DNA from: JAFGSI01 sp041287425 | Lineage (GTDB): Bacteria; Chloroflexota; Anaerolineae; Anaerolineales; Villigracilaceae | Direction of reading: 5' to 3' | Assembly: GCA_041287425.1 (NCBI GenBank) | Contig: JBEULG010000040.1 | Span: forward strand, 62,001-126,000 | DNA length: 64,000 nucleotides | Shown: positions 19,001 through 26,346 of the stretch, piece by piece | Layout of the letters: each line of letters starts with the position of its first letter | Numbering within the stretch: position 1 is the first letter of the stretch | Program-made: the position numbers and the translations under genes | Notes under the pieces: model-generated | What the model saw: only the letters and a program-made list of their open reading frames with translations | What the model was told of the DNA's origin: nothing | The model's database searches: none

Positions 19001-19129
19001 ACTTTCCAAGAATTACAAGAAATGGCTTCTGGATTGGAAAATAGATACGGACTGAATCTAGAAACTTTAGATGAAGACGCTGGCTGCAGCCTGAAAACGG
19101 CGAGGCATGTGAAGGCAACAAAAGCGTAG
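16052..19129 (+). CDS. STAND NTPase with C-terminal TPR-like array
   Basis: The protein has 1025 residues and is a paralogue of the upstream 1018-residue protein. An N-terminal extension of about 60 residues precedes VVNRERELR (62-70). Walker A is GPGGMGKT (89-96), the sensor strand is NSVFLVASR, and GSPVWLALA stands in the GLPLA-like position. TPR-like helix pairs run from about residue 620 to 900 (for example YGKAVECYRQALPYLEKSES, then ATTLNNLAFVLAFLGETEKA). No effector domain is visible. The start has AAAGGGTAGG upstream. It is the last NTPase of the cassette, followed by a weak hairpin. Confidence 0.82.
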   Translation: MVGPDFSNNLLTQAFAEHLVDEVFRLGREWIPKGVSEVKKRWPKRVPDFPDKQGLQVRRVGVVNRERELRAIRAALADTTRSHVLYFYGPGGMGKTRLLEETPRLIKSIHLFSPLRWARIIDLYHAEYHSIPAVQMAIVNALDPQERFFGEYRQVRQQFEHHKAVGLREELKSDLDRLDAAFREGYWELARTCRPVLAFDTFEKVNEEPDLIQRLGGGQPFSLEKWLVDFWQTAPNSVFLVASRLPVPISLQRAHNPGNAVEKIDVGGFTRTDSLRLLAAFLRNQAKPMQALLKNADVLWQAAQGSPVWLALAVELLARSGPLLAQMQNGEDGVSESHLVSAFFDYENSENRPVFLLALARKGLTADLLHYLEPPWTLEECKRRLDSLRELSLVKTRPGKAELFLHDALYELFDEYIPQSLELRPWYKTFMEYYQQQQAACQSDRAAWGDAAVKLLYYALQYDPCRAFYEHYIRWSEAAIAGYEIDLDMQLRDELLLFLRSKEKRSGVQPPNLDGAIVNLDSAVRWVKRYRIQAAHQKAAELAESLLSLSPNPYCDWVKVRPETLLSISTVDREQIRALLTKADDLFWGHLLTYYGDVLIYLVGTPEERISFFLDQAREHLQRSTPPPSLTWLQERLLGRVYDRFGYLTRTYGHYGKAVECYRQALPYLEKSESLEELATTLNNLAFVLAFLGETEKAKEYADKAIEHRQRLGQRFPLGLSYNTRGLIYASENHERAVRECRRALAIFEEINAPRGIGLACNALGYILRKQGQGKVEKGDCAGGEKCFQEAKKFLERSIEIFSKQVAEPIRLWEAYNELGSLYYDWGCSSSYQEDKKANLNKAVEQHLLSLDAFKENKPPFQEADTCEDLAKTCAMLGKMEEAAAWLDKSRSLVPDEYDFTKQGHAQFPPAGEGHWLSMGKIWLRKGAWALNTANDARTTENLREGVQHLMFSAACFYQFWPSAQTHNQWLEEIVLYIRLAGLTFQELQEMASGLENRYGLNLETLDEDAGCSLKTARHVKATKA

Positions 19130-19136
19130 CAAAACA

Positions 19137-19169
19137 GGAAAGTTTAAGGGCTTTTTATAGACACTTTCC
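19137..19169 (+). terminator. Possible weak terminator after the NTPase cassette
   Basis: A 7-bp stem, GGAAAGT/ACTTTCC, with a long AT-rich loop lies 7 bases after the stop and is followed by TCTTGTGGTTT. Termination may be incomplete, which would allow read-through into the radical SAM gene. Confidence 0.35.
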
Positions 19170-19372
19170 TCTTGTGGTTTGCAAGACTAGTGCTTTATTC
19201 CGTGTGAAGCAATTTCTATACTATGCAGGGGGAACAAAACGGCATTTTTAGGAAAAACACCTTTCTATTCGAAAGACTCAGTTTGTTCAACAAGTTCATG
19301 GGGGATAGTTCCCTTTTCCACTTGACAGCCGTTGTATAATATTAATTGGCTTCGTTGTCGAAAGGGAGACAT

Positions 19373-20965
19373 ATGCTTACACCACATCCTACTGATGATG
19401 GGGAAAGCGACTGTGCTTGTACGGGGGAGTTGTTGATCCCATCTCATTGTCCCGATGAACATGAGGACAATTGTGCTTGTGCAGCGGAAATCTTACGCCC
19501 CGCTGCGGCGTTTGGCGGCGAGGACGATTGCGCCTGCATAGCCGACAGCCTCCAGACGGGCTGGCGGCCGGCGCCCGATACGTTCATTCAACCGCTGAAC
19601 GAGGAGAAATTTCTCCTGGCCAACCCGGCGCACCCGGGGAGTGTGCTGGTGCTCGACCGGCGCGAGATGGCGCTCTTTTCGGCGCTCCTGGCGCCGCGGC
19701 CGAATGACGACTGCGCGCCCGCCCTGCAAACGACTGACTGTGCCCCGCCGTTTTCGTCCGAACAGGCCCGCAGCCTGGCCCGTCACTGGCTGCGCCGCGG
19801 CCTGCTGACCCGCGCCGAGGACCACTGCGCCTGCGCCTCCACCGACCCCACCTGCCGCAGCGTCCAGCCTGTCGGCCTGACCGCCTGGCTGCATCTCACC
19901 GACCGCTGCAATCTGCGCTGCGATTACTGCTACCTGCCGCACAAGCGCGACGATATGTCGCTTGCCACCGGCCAGGCGGCCATCGAGGCCACCTTCCGCT
20001 CGGCGCTGGCCAACGGTTTCGAGCAGGTGAAGTTCAAGTACGCTGGCGGCGAGCCACTGCTGCGTTTCCCGTTGATTGTGGAGTTGCACCAGCACGCCCA
20101 GTCGCTGGCGGAACGGCACGGGCTTGCTCTCGAAGGTGTCGTCCTGAGCAACGGGACGCTCCTGACCCCCGAAATGGCTCAGACCCTGTCTGCCATCGAT
20201 CTGCGCCTGATGATTTCGCTCGACGGCCTCGGCGCTTATCACGACGCCCATCGCCGCTACGCAGGCGGACGCGGCTCCTTCGCCGATGTGGCCGACGCGG
20301 TGGACCTGGCCCTCGCCCACGGCCTGGCGCCCAGCATCTCGGTCACCGTCAGCAGCCGCACGGCGGAGGGATTGCCCGAAGTCATGGCCTGGATTCTGGA
20401 GCGTGACCTGCCCTTCAGCCTGAACTTCTACCGCGAGAACCCGCTCTCGGCCTCCCACGCCGACCTGCGCCTGGACGAGGAGAAAATCATCGCCGGGATG
20501 CTGGCGGCCTTCAAGGTAATTGAAAACAATCTGCCGCGCCGGCCCTTCCTGGGCGGCATCATTGACCGCGCCAACCTGTCCATCTCGCACGTGCATACCT
20601 GCGGCGTGGGGCAAAACTACCTGGTCTTCGACCCGTATGGCCGGGTGGCCAAATGCCAAATGCATCTCGGTCGGCCTCTCACCGACGCCGCGGCCGCCGA
20701 CCCGCTCGCCCTCCTTCGCGCCGACCGGTTGGGGGTCCAGAATGTTTCGGTAGAGGAGAAGGAAGGCTGCCGCGAGTGTCGCTGGCGCTACTGGTGCGCT
20801 GGTGGCTGTCCGCTGGAGGCGTTCCGGGCGACGGGGCGGTATGATGTCAAATCCCCCAATTGCCACATCTATCAGGCGCTCTTCCCCGAAGCCCTGCGCC
20901 TGGAGGGCTTACGCCTGCTCAAATACCAGGATGACCCGGCAGTGGTGGAGAAAATTGTGGTGTAA
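19373..20965 (+). CDS. Radical SAM/SPASM enzyme with N-terminal DCAC repeats
   Basis: The protein has 530 residues. The radical SAM cluster motif is C179-x3-C183-x2-C186 within DRCNLRCDYCY. SPASM cysteines at 410, 428, 466, 469, 475, 479 and 497 should hold auxiliary clusters. Such enzymes usually modify peptides or proteins. Unusually, residues 1-60 contain three units of about 20 residues with Cys-Ala-Cys at 14-16, 34-36 and 53-55. Asp-Cys-Ala-Pro follows at 113-116 and 122-125, and a fourth Cys-Ala-Cys at 152-154. Residues 75-148 look like a small PqqD/RRE-type peptide-binding domain, which is tentative. The start at 19373 has AAGGGAG. A perfect TTGACA and a TATAAT lie upstream but only 7 bases apart. 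Its linkage to the NTPase cassette is by position only. Confidence 0.82.
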   Translation: MLTPHPTDDGESDCACTGELLIPSHCPDEHEDNCACAAEILRPAAAFGGEDDCACIADSLQTGWRPAPDTFIQPLNEEKFLLANPAHPGSVLVLDRREMALFSALLAPRPNDDCAPALQTTDCAPPFSSEQARSLARHWLRRGLLTRAEDHCACASTDPTCRSVQPVGLTAWLHLTDRCNLRCDYCYLPHKRDDMSLATGQAAIEATFRSALANGFEQVKFKYAGGEPLLRFPLIVELHQHAQSLAERHGLALEGVVLSNGTLLTPEMAQTLSAIDLRLMISLDGLGAYHDAHRRYAGGRGSFADVADAVDLALAHGLAPSISVTVSSRTAEGLPEVMAWILERDLPFSLNFYRENPLSASHADLRLDEEKIIAGMLAAFKVIENNLPRRPFLGGIIDRANLSISHVHTCGVGQNYLVFDPYGRVAKCQMHLGRPLTDAAAADPLALLRADRLGVQNVSVEEKEGCRECRWRYWCAGGCPLEAFRATGRYDVKSPNCHIYQALFPEALRLEGLRLLKYQDDPAVVEKIVV

Positions 20966-21009
20966 AAACCGTCCAGGCGGCCAAGCAGCCTCCCCTGGCT
21001 GTTCCTTCT

Positions 21010-21045
21010 CCCTCGGCTCGCTTCGCAGAAGCCGAGGGTTTCTTT
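21010..21045 (+). terminator. Intrinsic terminator after the radical SAM gene
   Basis: A 9-bp stem, CCCTCGGCT/AGCCGAGGG, is followed directly by TTTCTTT. Confidence 0.85.
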
Positions 21046-21082
21046 GCGATATAATCTGCCCATCTCGTCCAAGGAGTTTTCC

Positions 21083-21973
21083 ATGCTGACGGTCGGTTAC
21101 ATTGGTCTGGGGCTGATGGGCAAGTCCATCGCCCGTAACATCCTCAAGGCTGGTTTTCCGCTTGTCGTCCACAACCGCAGCCGGGCGGCGGTGGATGAAC
21201 TCGTTGCGGAGGGCGCCCGCGCCGCCTTCTCGCCCGCCGAGGTTGCCCGCCAGGTGGAAGTCGTCTTCACCAACTTGCCCGATACGCCTGACGTGGAGGC
21301 GGTCGTCCTGGGCGTGGACGGAATTCTCGCCGGCGCCCATCCCGGCCTCATCTGGGTGGACAATTCCACTATCAAGCCCGCCGCCGCGCGGACCCTCAGC
21401 CTGCGTCTGGCCGAGCACGGCGTGCTCAGCCTCGACGCGCCCGTCTCCGGCGGCGACATCGGCGCCCGCGACGCGACTCTGGCCATCATGGTCGGCGGCC
21501 CGGCCGAGGCGCTCGAAAAAGTCATGCCCGTCTTCCGCGCCATGGGCCGGACGGTCACGCACGTCGGCCAGGCCGGGGCCGGGCAGGTGGCCAAAGCCGC
21601 CAACCAAATCATGGTCGCGGCGCAGATGGTAGCGATGGGCGAACTGCTCATCTTCGCCCAGAAGGCGGGCGTGGACCCGGCCAAGGTGGTGGAGGCCATC
21701 CGGGGCGGCGCAGCGCAGTGTTGGACGCTGGATGTCAAGCCGCCGCGCCTTTTCGCTGGCAACCGGCAGCCGGGCTTCAAGGCTTCCATGCAGGCCAAAG
21801 ACTTGAACATCATCCTCGAAACCGCCCGCGAATACGGCATCCCGCTCCCCTCCGCTGCCCTGGACGCGCAACTCTACAACGCCATGCTCCAGAACGGCAT
21901 GGGCGACCTGGATAACTCGGCGGTGATCGGAGTGATCGAGCAACTGGCAGGCGAGGCATTGAAAATCGCTTAA
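21083..21973 (+). CDS. Beta-hydroxyacid dehydrogenase (2-hydroxy-3-oxopropionate reductase type)
   Basis: The protein has 296 residues. The N-terminal Rossmann motif GYIGLGLMGKSIARN, the substrate loop DAPVSGGD and the catalytic-lysine segment GQVAKAANQI place it in the 3-hydroxyisobutyrate/tartronate-semialdehyde reductase family. It probably reduces a beta-aldehyde acid with NAD(P)H; tartronate semialdehyde to D-glycerate is the usual assignment. The start has AAGGAG with a 6-base gap. Glycerate kinase and hydroxypyruvate-type reductase genes lie about 41 kb away at the right edge, so a shared glycerate route is possible but not proven by linkage. Confidence 0.88.
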   Translation: MLTVGYIGLGLMGKSIARNILKAGFPLVVHNRSRAAVDELVAEGARAAFSPAEVARQVEVVFTNLPDTPDVEAVVLGVDGILAGAHPGLIWVDNSTIKPAAARTLSLRLAEHGVLSLDAPVSGGDIGARDATLAIMVGGPAEALEKVMPVFRAMGRTVTHVGQAGAGQVAKAANQIMVAAQMVAMGELLIFAQKAGVDPAKVVEAIRGGAAQCWTLDVKPPRLFAGNRQPGFKASMQAKDLNIILETAREYGIPLPSAALDAQLYNAMLQNGMGDLDNSAVIGVIEQLAGEALKIA

Positions 21974-22020
21974 CACGAAGGGCCCAAAGTTTCCGAACAG
22001 GAAATTCGGAAATCTTCGTG
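21974..22020. terminator. Two-step hairpin between genes
   Basis: The outer stem CACGAAG/CTTCGTG encloses the inner stem TTTCCGAA/TTCGGAAA. It starts directly after the dehydrogenase stop. No T-run follows, so it may be an RNA-processing element or weak terminator. Confidence 0.5.
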
Positions 22021-22048
22021 CCCCTTTGTGTTGAGAAAGTCCTTCCGA

Positions 22049-22924
22049 ATGAAACGAATCAAGAAACTCTGGCCCTCCATTCGCGATTACGCCATCATTG
22101 CCCTGGGCACGTTGATTCAGGCCGTTGGCCTGCGGCTCTTCCTGGTGCCGGCCCAATTGGCCTCCGGCGGCATCAGCGGCATTGCCCAGTTGATTCATCA
22201 CTACACCGCCTGGCCCATCGGCTTGATGGTTTTCCTCGGCAATGTACCGCTCTTTCTGCTTGGCTGGCGCTACCTGGGCGGACGGCGTTTCGCCCTGCGC
22301 ACCGCCGTCGCCGTGGCGACGTACTCGGTCTTTGCCGACCTGCTGATGCTGCTGCCCTTCTTCCCCCGGCACGGCATCACCGATGACATCCTGCTCAACG
22401 CGCTCTACGGGGCGGTGATCAGCGGCGTCGGGTATGGACTGGTCTATCGGGCGCAGGGAACAAGCGGCGGGTCGGACGTGCTGGCGCGCATCCTCAACCA
22501 CTGGCGCGGCGTCCCGATGACGCAGAGTTACCTGATGACCGATTCCCTGGTCGTTCTGGCGGCCGGCCTGGTCTTCGGCTGGAAGGAGGCGCTCTACGCC
22601 GTCATCGTTCTCTATGTCAGCGGCCTGGTGGCAGACGCCGTCCTCGAAGGCGGCGGGACGGTTCGCACGGCCATCATCGTCACCGACCGGATGGAGGCAA
22701 TCGCCGACCGCATCCTGCACGAGATGGAGCGCGGCGTGACCATCCTGCATGGGACGGGCGGATACACGCTGGCCTCGCGGCCGGTGCTTTACTGCGTGGT
22801 CAGCCGCTCCGAGGTCCAGCAGTTGAAGACCATCGTCCACGAAAGCGATCCGAAGGCCTTTTTGGTGATTGGGACGGCGCACGAAGTTCTGGGGGAGGGG
22901 TTCAAGCCGTTCAAGAAGGTTTGA
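22049..22924 (+). CDS. YitT family membrane protein (DUF161/DUF2179)
   Basis: The protein has 291 residues from the ATG. A GTG 21 bases upstream is an alternative, and neither start has a good ribosome site. Five to six hydrophobic segments fill the first 200 residues. They include GGISGIAQ and GTSGGSDVLARI, both characteristic of the YitT family. The C-terminal 80 residues (TDRMEAIADRILHEMERGVT, then GGYT and VVSRSEVQQLK) match the soluble DUF2179 domain. The family function is unsettled; a membrane transport or ligand-sensing role has been proposed. Confidence 0.85.
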   Translation: MKRIKKLWPSIRDYAIIALGTLIQAVGLRLFLVPAQLASGGISGIAQLIHHYTAWPIGLMVFLGNVPLFLLGWRYLGGRRFALRTAVAVATYSVFADLLMLLPFFPRHGITDDILLNALYGAVISGVGYGLVYRAQGTSGGSDVLARILNHWRGVPMTQSYLMTDSLVVLAAGLVFGWKEALYAVIVLYVSGLVADAVLEGGGTVRTAIIVTDRMEAIADRILHEMERGVTILHGTGGYTLASRPVLYCVVSRSEVQQLKTIVHESDPKAFLVIGTAHEVLGEGFKPFKKV

Positions 22925-22962
22925 GCATCGGGCGGGCGAATCGTTGCCTCCGCATTTCGCCG

Positions 22963-23655
22963 TCAGCCTCTTGCGAATTGCAACAACATGCCGGCCGCCA
23001 GGGCAAACTGGCCCAGGTGGTAGGCCACCATGTTGAACAGCCGTCCGTTCCGGATGGGCCGGACGAATTTGTTCCAGGCCAGCAGCAAATCAGACAGATA
23101 GAACAGGATTGCCCCCAGGCTCACCAGTCCGGCTGCCCCGGCCGACCAGTCGGGGCGGTACAACGTCAGCAACGCCGAGAGAAGCATCACGGTGATGACG
23201 AAGCCATACAGCACCACTGGTCTCACCAGGCGGCCCAGTCCCTTCGCGCGTAGCCCGGCCACAATGCGCTGCAGGGCGCGGCGGGCGGTCAGGGCCAGGA
23301 CAAGCGCCAGCGTGAACATCCAGAACGGCGAAACTTCCCCCAGCGGAATATTCAGCCCGGCGATATAGGCCAGGTGGGCCAGCAAGAAGGCGGCCAGCCC
23401 CGGCAGGAACCAGCGCTCCGAGAAACGGACGAACGAGACCAGCAAGAAGATATCCCCCAGCAGGGAAAAGAAGAGGCCCAGCCCAAAGCAAGCCAGCGGC
23501 AGCGCCTGCCATCCGCCCGCCGCGCCCACCACCCCCAGCAGGAGAATCATCGTCGCCGGTTTGGCAGCCAGTTCGATGCGCTTCCAGCCGCGATAGACCG
23601 CCGCCCAGTCGAGCGCAGCCGTCAGGAAGGTCAGCGCCGCCAGCGCAATCGTCAT
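22963..23655 (-). CDS. YhhN/TMEM86 family membrane protein (lysoplasmalogenase-like)
   Basis: The protein has 230 residues with about eight hydrophobic segments. The conserved points are AAKPATM near the start, GDIFLL in the middle and a late YLSDLLLAWNKF. Vertebrate TMEM86 members cleave the vinyl ether bond of lysoplasmalogens; bacterial members are little studied. Its start overlaps the stop of the upstream Era gene by 4 bases on the minus strand, so the two are co-transcribed. Confidence 0.85.
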   Translation of the reverse strand: MTIALAALTFLTAALDWAAVYRGWKRIELAAKPATMILLLGVVGAAGGWQALPLACFGLGLFFSLLGDIFLLVSFVRFSERWFLPGLAAFLLAHLAYIAGLNIPLGEVSPFWMFTLALVLALTARRALQRIVAGLRAKGLGRLVRPVVLYGFVITVMLLSALLTLYRPDWSAGAAGLVSLGAILFYLSDLLLAWNKFVRPIRNGRLFNMVAYHLGQFALAAGMLLQFARG

Positions 23656-24566
23656 TTCTTCCTCGCCTTCTTCAATTTGTAGCCAAAGCGCCGCAGCACG
23701 TCCTCGCGGTTGCGCCAGTCCTTCTCCACCTTCACGCGCAGTTCCAGGTACACCTTGCGCCCGCTCATCGCCTCGATTTCCTGCCGCGCCTGCGTGCCGA
23801 TTTTCTTCAGCATCTGCCCGCCCTGACCGATGACAATCGCCTTCTGCGACTCGCGCTCCACGAACAGGGTGGCATGGATGTAAGCCATCTCCTCGCTGCG
23901 CTCCTTGAACTCGTCAATGCGCACATTCAGGCCGTGCGGCACCTCGTCGCGCAGCAGCAGGAGCGCCGCCTCGCGAATCAAGTCGGCGGCGATTTCGCGC
24001 TCATAGAGGTCGGTCAACTGGTCTTCGGGGAATTGCGGCGGGGCGACGGGCAGACGCGATTCCAGCGCCGCCAGCAACTCATCCAACCCCCGGCCGCTGA
24101 CCGCCGAAAAGGCCGCCGCCGGTGCCTCCGGGACCAGGGCCTGGTACGCGGCCCGACGCGTTTCCAACGCCCCGGCCGGAATCAGGTCAATTTTGTTGAG
24201 GCCCAGCAGCAGGTCCGGCCGCCGCTTGAGGGAGGCCAGCAGCGCGGCGATGCGGCGGTCGTCCTCGTCCGGCTCCTGGGCGGCGTCCACCAGGAACAGA
24301 ATCACGTCCACCCCGTCGAGGGCTTCCTCGGCCTCCTGGTTGAGGAACTCGCCCAGTTTGTGCCGCGGGGCGTGGATGCCGGGCGTATCCACGAAGATGA
24401 GTTGCGCCGAGGGGCGGGTCAGAATGCCGAGTTGACGGCGGCGGGTCGTTTGCGGGCGCGGCGAAACGGCGGCAATTTTCTGCCCCAGCAGGGCGTTGAT
24501 GAGGGTAGATTTGCCCACGTTGGGCTTGCCGAGAACGGTGATAAATCCAGAGCGAAAATCGGTCAT
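23652..24566 (-). CDS. era: GTPase Era
   Basis: The protein has 304 residues. It has a GTPase domain with G1 GKPNVGKST, G3 DTPG and G4 NKID, and a C-terminal KH RNA-binding domain containing VIGQGGQMLKKIG. This is the standard Era architecture and length. Era binds the 3' end of 16S rRNA and helps mature the 30S subunit, working at the ribosome and membrane. It is followed by the YhhN-type gene in the same operon. Upstream, in the same direction, lies the DtxR-family regulator, with a 35-base gap containing a palindrome. Confidence 0.97.
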   Translation of the reverse strand: MTDFRSGFITVLGKPNVGKSTLINALLGQKIAAVSPRPQTTRRRQLGILTRPSAQLIFVDTPGIHAPRHKLGEFLNQEAEEALDGVDVILFLVDAAQEPDEDDRRIAALLASLKRRPDLLLGLNKIDLIPAGALETRRAAYQALVPEAPAAAFSAVSGRGLDELLAALESRLPVAPPQFPEDQLTDLYEREIAADLIREAALLLLRDEVPHGLNVRIDEFKERSEEMAYIHATLFVERESQKAIVIGQGGQMLKKIGTQARQEIEAMSGRKVYLELRVKVEKDWRNREDVLRRFGYKLKKARKK

Positions 24567-24580
24567 CGTTGTTTTTCTGT

Positions 24581-24602
24581 GGACAACTGCAAGCAGGTGT
24601 CC
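24581..24602. promoter_or_regulatory. Near-palindrome resembling the 4329 element
   Basis: GGACAACTGC followed by AAGCAGGTGTCC shares the ACAACTGC..GCAG.TGT pattern of the perfect palindrome at 4329-4346. It lies between the DtxR-family gene and era and touches the stop of the former. Confidence 0.5.
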
Positions 24603-25279
24603 TACTTCTCTACAAACAGATATTTGGCGGCGGCGTTGCCGAGCGTCACGGCGCGGCCCTCGACCTCGACCGTGATGGTCTGATTGAAGGGCAGGATTTC
24701 GGTCACGCGCAGCGCCGCGCCGGGGAGCAGGCCGCTGCGTTCCAGGAAGGCCAGCAGGTCGGCGTTCTCCTCGGCCAGTTCGTGGATGCGCCGCAGGGTA
24801 GCCGTCTCGCCCTCGGGCATCTGCGTCAGCGGAACCCAGGCGGCCACGGCGTCTTCACAGCCGGGCAGCGGGTTGCCGTGCGGACAGGTCTGCGGGTGGC
24901 CGAGTTGCTCCAGCAGGGCGGCCTCGGTCATGGCCGAGATGGCGTGTTCGAGGTGGTGGGCCTCGCTGTGCAGTTTTGACCAGGGCAGGGTCTGGAGCAT
25001 CATCCATTCCATCAGCATGTGACGGCGCATGACCACGCGGGCGGCCTCCCAGCCGGATTCGGTCAGGTGCGTGCCGTTCTTGTCCATCGTAATCAGCCCG
25101 TCGCGGGTCATGCGCTTGAGGGTGTTGGTCACGGTGGGGGGCGTGACGCCCAGCAGTTCGGCCAGGCGCGTGCCGACCACGGGTTCTCCGTCGCGCTCCA
25201 TGACGTAGATGAGCGAGAGGTAATCCTGGATGGTGGCGCTCAGGGCAGAAAGTTCGCCGGAAGAAGTGATTTTTGTCAT
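24602..25279 (-). CDS. DtxR/IdeR/MntR family metal-dependent repressor
   Basis: The protein has 225 residues. An N-terminal winged helix (VGTRLAELLGVTPPTVTNTLKRM) is followed by a dimerisation and metal-binding region with HHLEHAIS and HPQTCPHGNP, then a C-terminal SH3/FeoA-like domain (LLPGAALRV to the end). Members bind Fe(II) or Mn(II) and repress metal uptake genes. Here the gene is divergent from the FTR1-FeoAB iron genes, with a palindrome in the shared promoter region. An iron-responsive repressor of that cluster, and of itself, is therefore the likely role. Confidence 0.92.
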   Translation of the reverse strand: MTKITSSGELSALSATIQDYLSLIYVMERDGEPVVGTRLAELLGVTPPTVTNTLKRMTRDGLITMDKNGTHLTESGWEAARVVMRRHMLMEWMMLQTLPWSKLHSEAHHLEHAISAMTEAALLEQLGHPQTCPHGNPLPGCEDAVAAWVPLTQMPEGETATLRRIHELAEENADLLAFLERSGLLPGAALRVTEILPFNQTITVEVEGRAVTLGNAAAKYLFVEK

Positions 25280-25302
25280 GGTAAAAAACTTGAATTTTTA
25301 TT

Positions 25303-25331
25303 ATGCTAATCTAAAAAATTAGCATATAATA
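25303..25331. promoter_or_regulatory. Putative DtxR-family operator overlapping the iron-uptake promoter
   Basis: Nine-bp arms TATGCTAAT/ATTAGCATA are separated by 7 bases and lie 24 bases upstream of the repressor start. A TATAAT (25326-25331, plus strand) overlaps the right arm, so a bound repressor would block transcription towards FTR1. Confidence 0.65.
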
Positions 25332-25448
25332 ACCTTGTCGCTGCTTGTGGTAATTATAACTTGAGTTTGGCCTGAACGGGTCTTTACCACATGAGTCCGG
25401 CAACTCCCGTTTAGAGACAAAAGATTCTTTATCTCAAAGGAGTTCACC

Positions 25449-26285
25449 ATGTTACCTGCTTTTTTGCTCTCGCTACGCGAGGGACTGGAAGCCGCGTTGA
25501 TTATCGGTATCGTGCTGGGAGCGTTGCGCAAAATCAATCGTCCCGACTTGAAACCGGCCGTCTGGGCCGGAACGGGTGGCGCCATCCTGGTCAGCCTGCT
25601 GGCCGGCGGGTTGTTGACCGCCCTCGGCCTTTCGCTCGAAGGCAAAGCGGAGGAAATCTTCGAGGGGTTCACCATGCTCATGGCGGCGGGGATTCTGACC
25701 TGGATGATTTTCTGGATGAACCGGCAGGGACGTCATCTGCGCGCCGAATTGGAGAGCGGCGTGCGACAGGCGGCCTCTGCCTCCAACCGGCGGGCGCTCT
25801 TTGGTCTGGCTTTCCTGGCGGTGGTGCGCGAGGGCGTTGAACTGGCGCTCTTCCTGAGCGCGGCGGCCTTTGCCGTGCAGGGCGGAGGAACGCTGGCCGG
25901 CGCCTTGTTGGGGCTGGCGGCGGCCATCCTGCTGGGCTGGCTGCTCTTTACCGCCACGCTGCGCCTCAACCTGCGCCGCTTCTTCCAGGTGACCGGCATC
26001 CTGTTGATTCTGTTCGCGGCCGGGCTGGTGGCGCACGGGGTGCACGAGTTCAACGAGGCCGGCTGGATTCCGCCGGTCATCGAGCACGTCTGGGATGTCA
26101 ACCCCTGGTTGGATGAGAACTCGACCGTTGGAAGCATCCTCAAGGCGCTCTTCGGCTACAACGGCAACCCGTCCCTGACCGAGGCACTGCTTTACCTCGG
26201 CTATTTCGCCCTGATTTTCCTGGGTTTGAAACGGCAGAACCGACTCCTTGCACAGACTCTGCCGACTGCGGCGCATTCAGCGTGA
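25449..26285 (+). CDS. FTR1 family iron permease
   Basis: The protein has 278 residues with about seven hydrophobic segments. The two hallmark REGxE motifs, LREGLEAAL near residue 10 and VVREGVELAL near residue 125, are the iron-translocation signatures of FTR1/EfeU permeases. It moves iron across the cytoplasmic membrane, in related systems after oxidation by a partner protein. No EfeO/EfeB-like partner is present here. The start has AAAGGAG 6 bases upstream, and about 110 bases of leader separate it from the putative operator. Confidence 0.92.
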   Translation: MLPAFLLSLREGLEAALIIGIVLGALRKINRPDLKPAVWAGTGGAILVSLLAGGLLTALGLSLEGKAEEIFEGFTMLMAAGILTWMIFWMNRQGRHLRAELESGVRQAASASNRRALFGLAFLAVVREGVELALFLSAAAFAVQGGGTLAGALLGLAAAILLGWLLFTATLRLNLRRFFQVTGILLILFAAGLVAHGVHEFNEAGWIPPVIEHVWDVNPWLDENSTVGSILKALFGYNGNPSLTEALLYLGYFALIFLGLKRQNRLLAQTLPTAAHSA

Positions 26286-26346
26286 ACCTGTGGCGCGGTG
26301 CTCCCTTGAGTTCCGAATTCCGCCCCTCGACGTTTATGGAGTTTTG

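Noticed and set aside
19322..19340. TTGACA and TATAAT before the radical SAM gene as a promoter
   Set aside because: Both hexamers are perfect but only 7 bases apart, so they cannot form one sigma-70 promoter. Either could belong to an unseen partner element.
6591..20965. The NTPase cassette as a prophage or integrative element
   Set aside because: No integrase, transposase, tRNA target, structural phage gene or attachment repeats are visible at either side.
20909..22882. A 657-residue minus-strand frame across the dehydrogenase and YitT genes
   Set aside because: It spans two genes and an intergenic terminator, and both plus-strand genes have strong family motifs.
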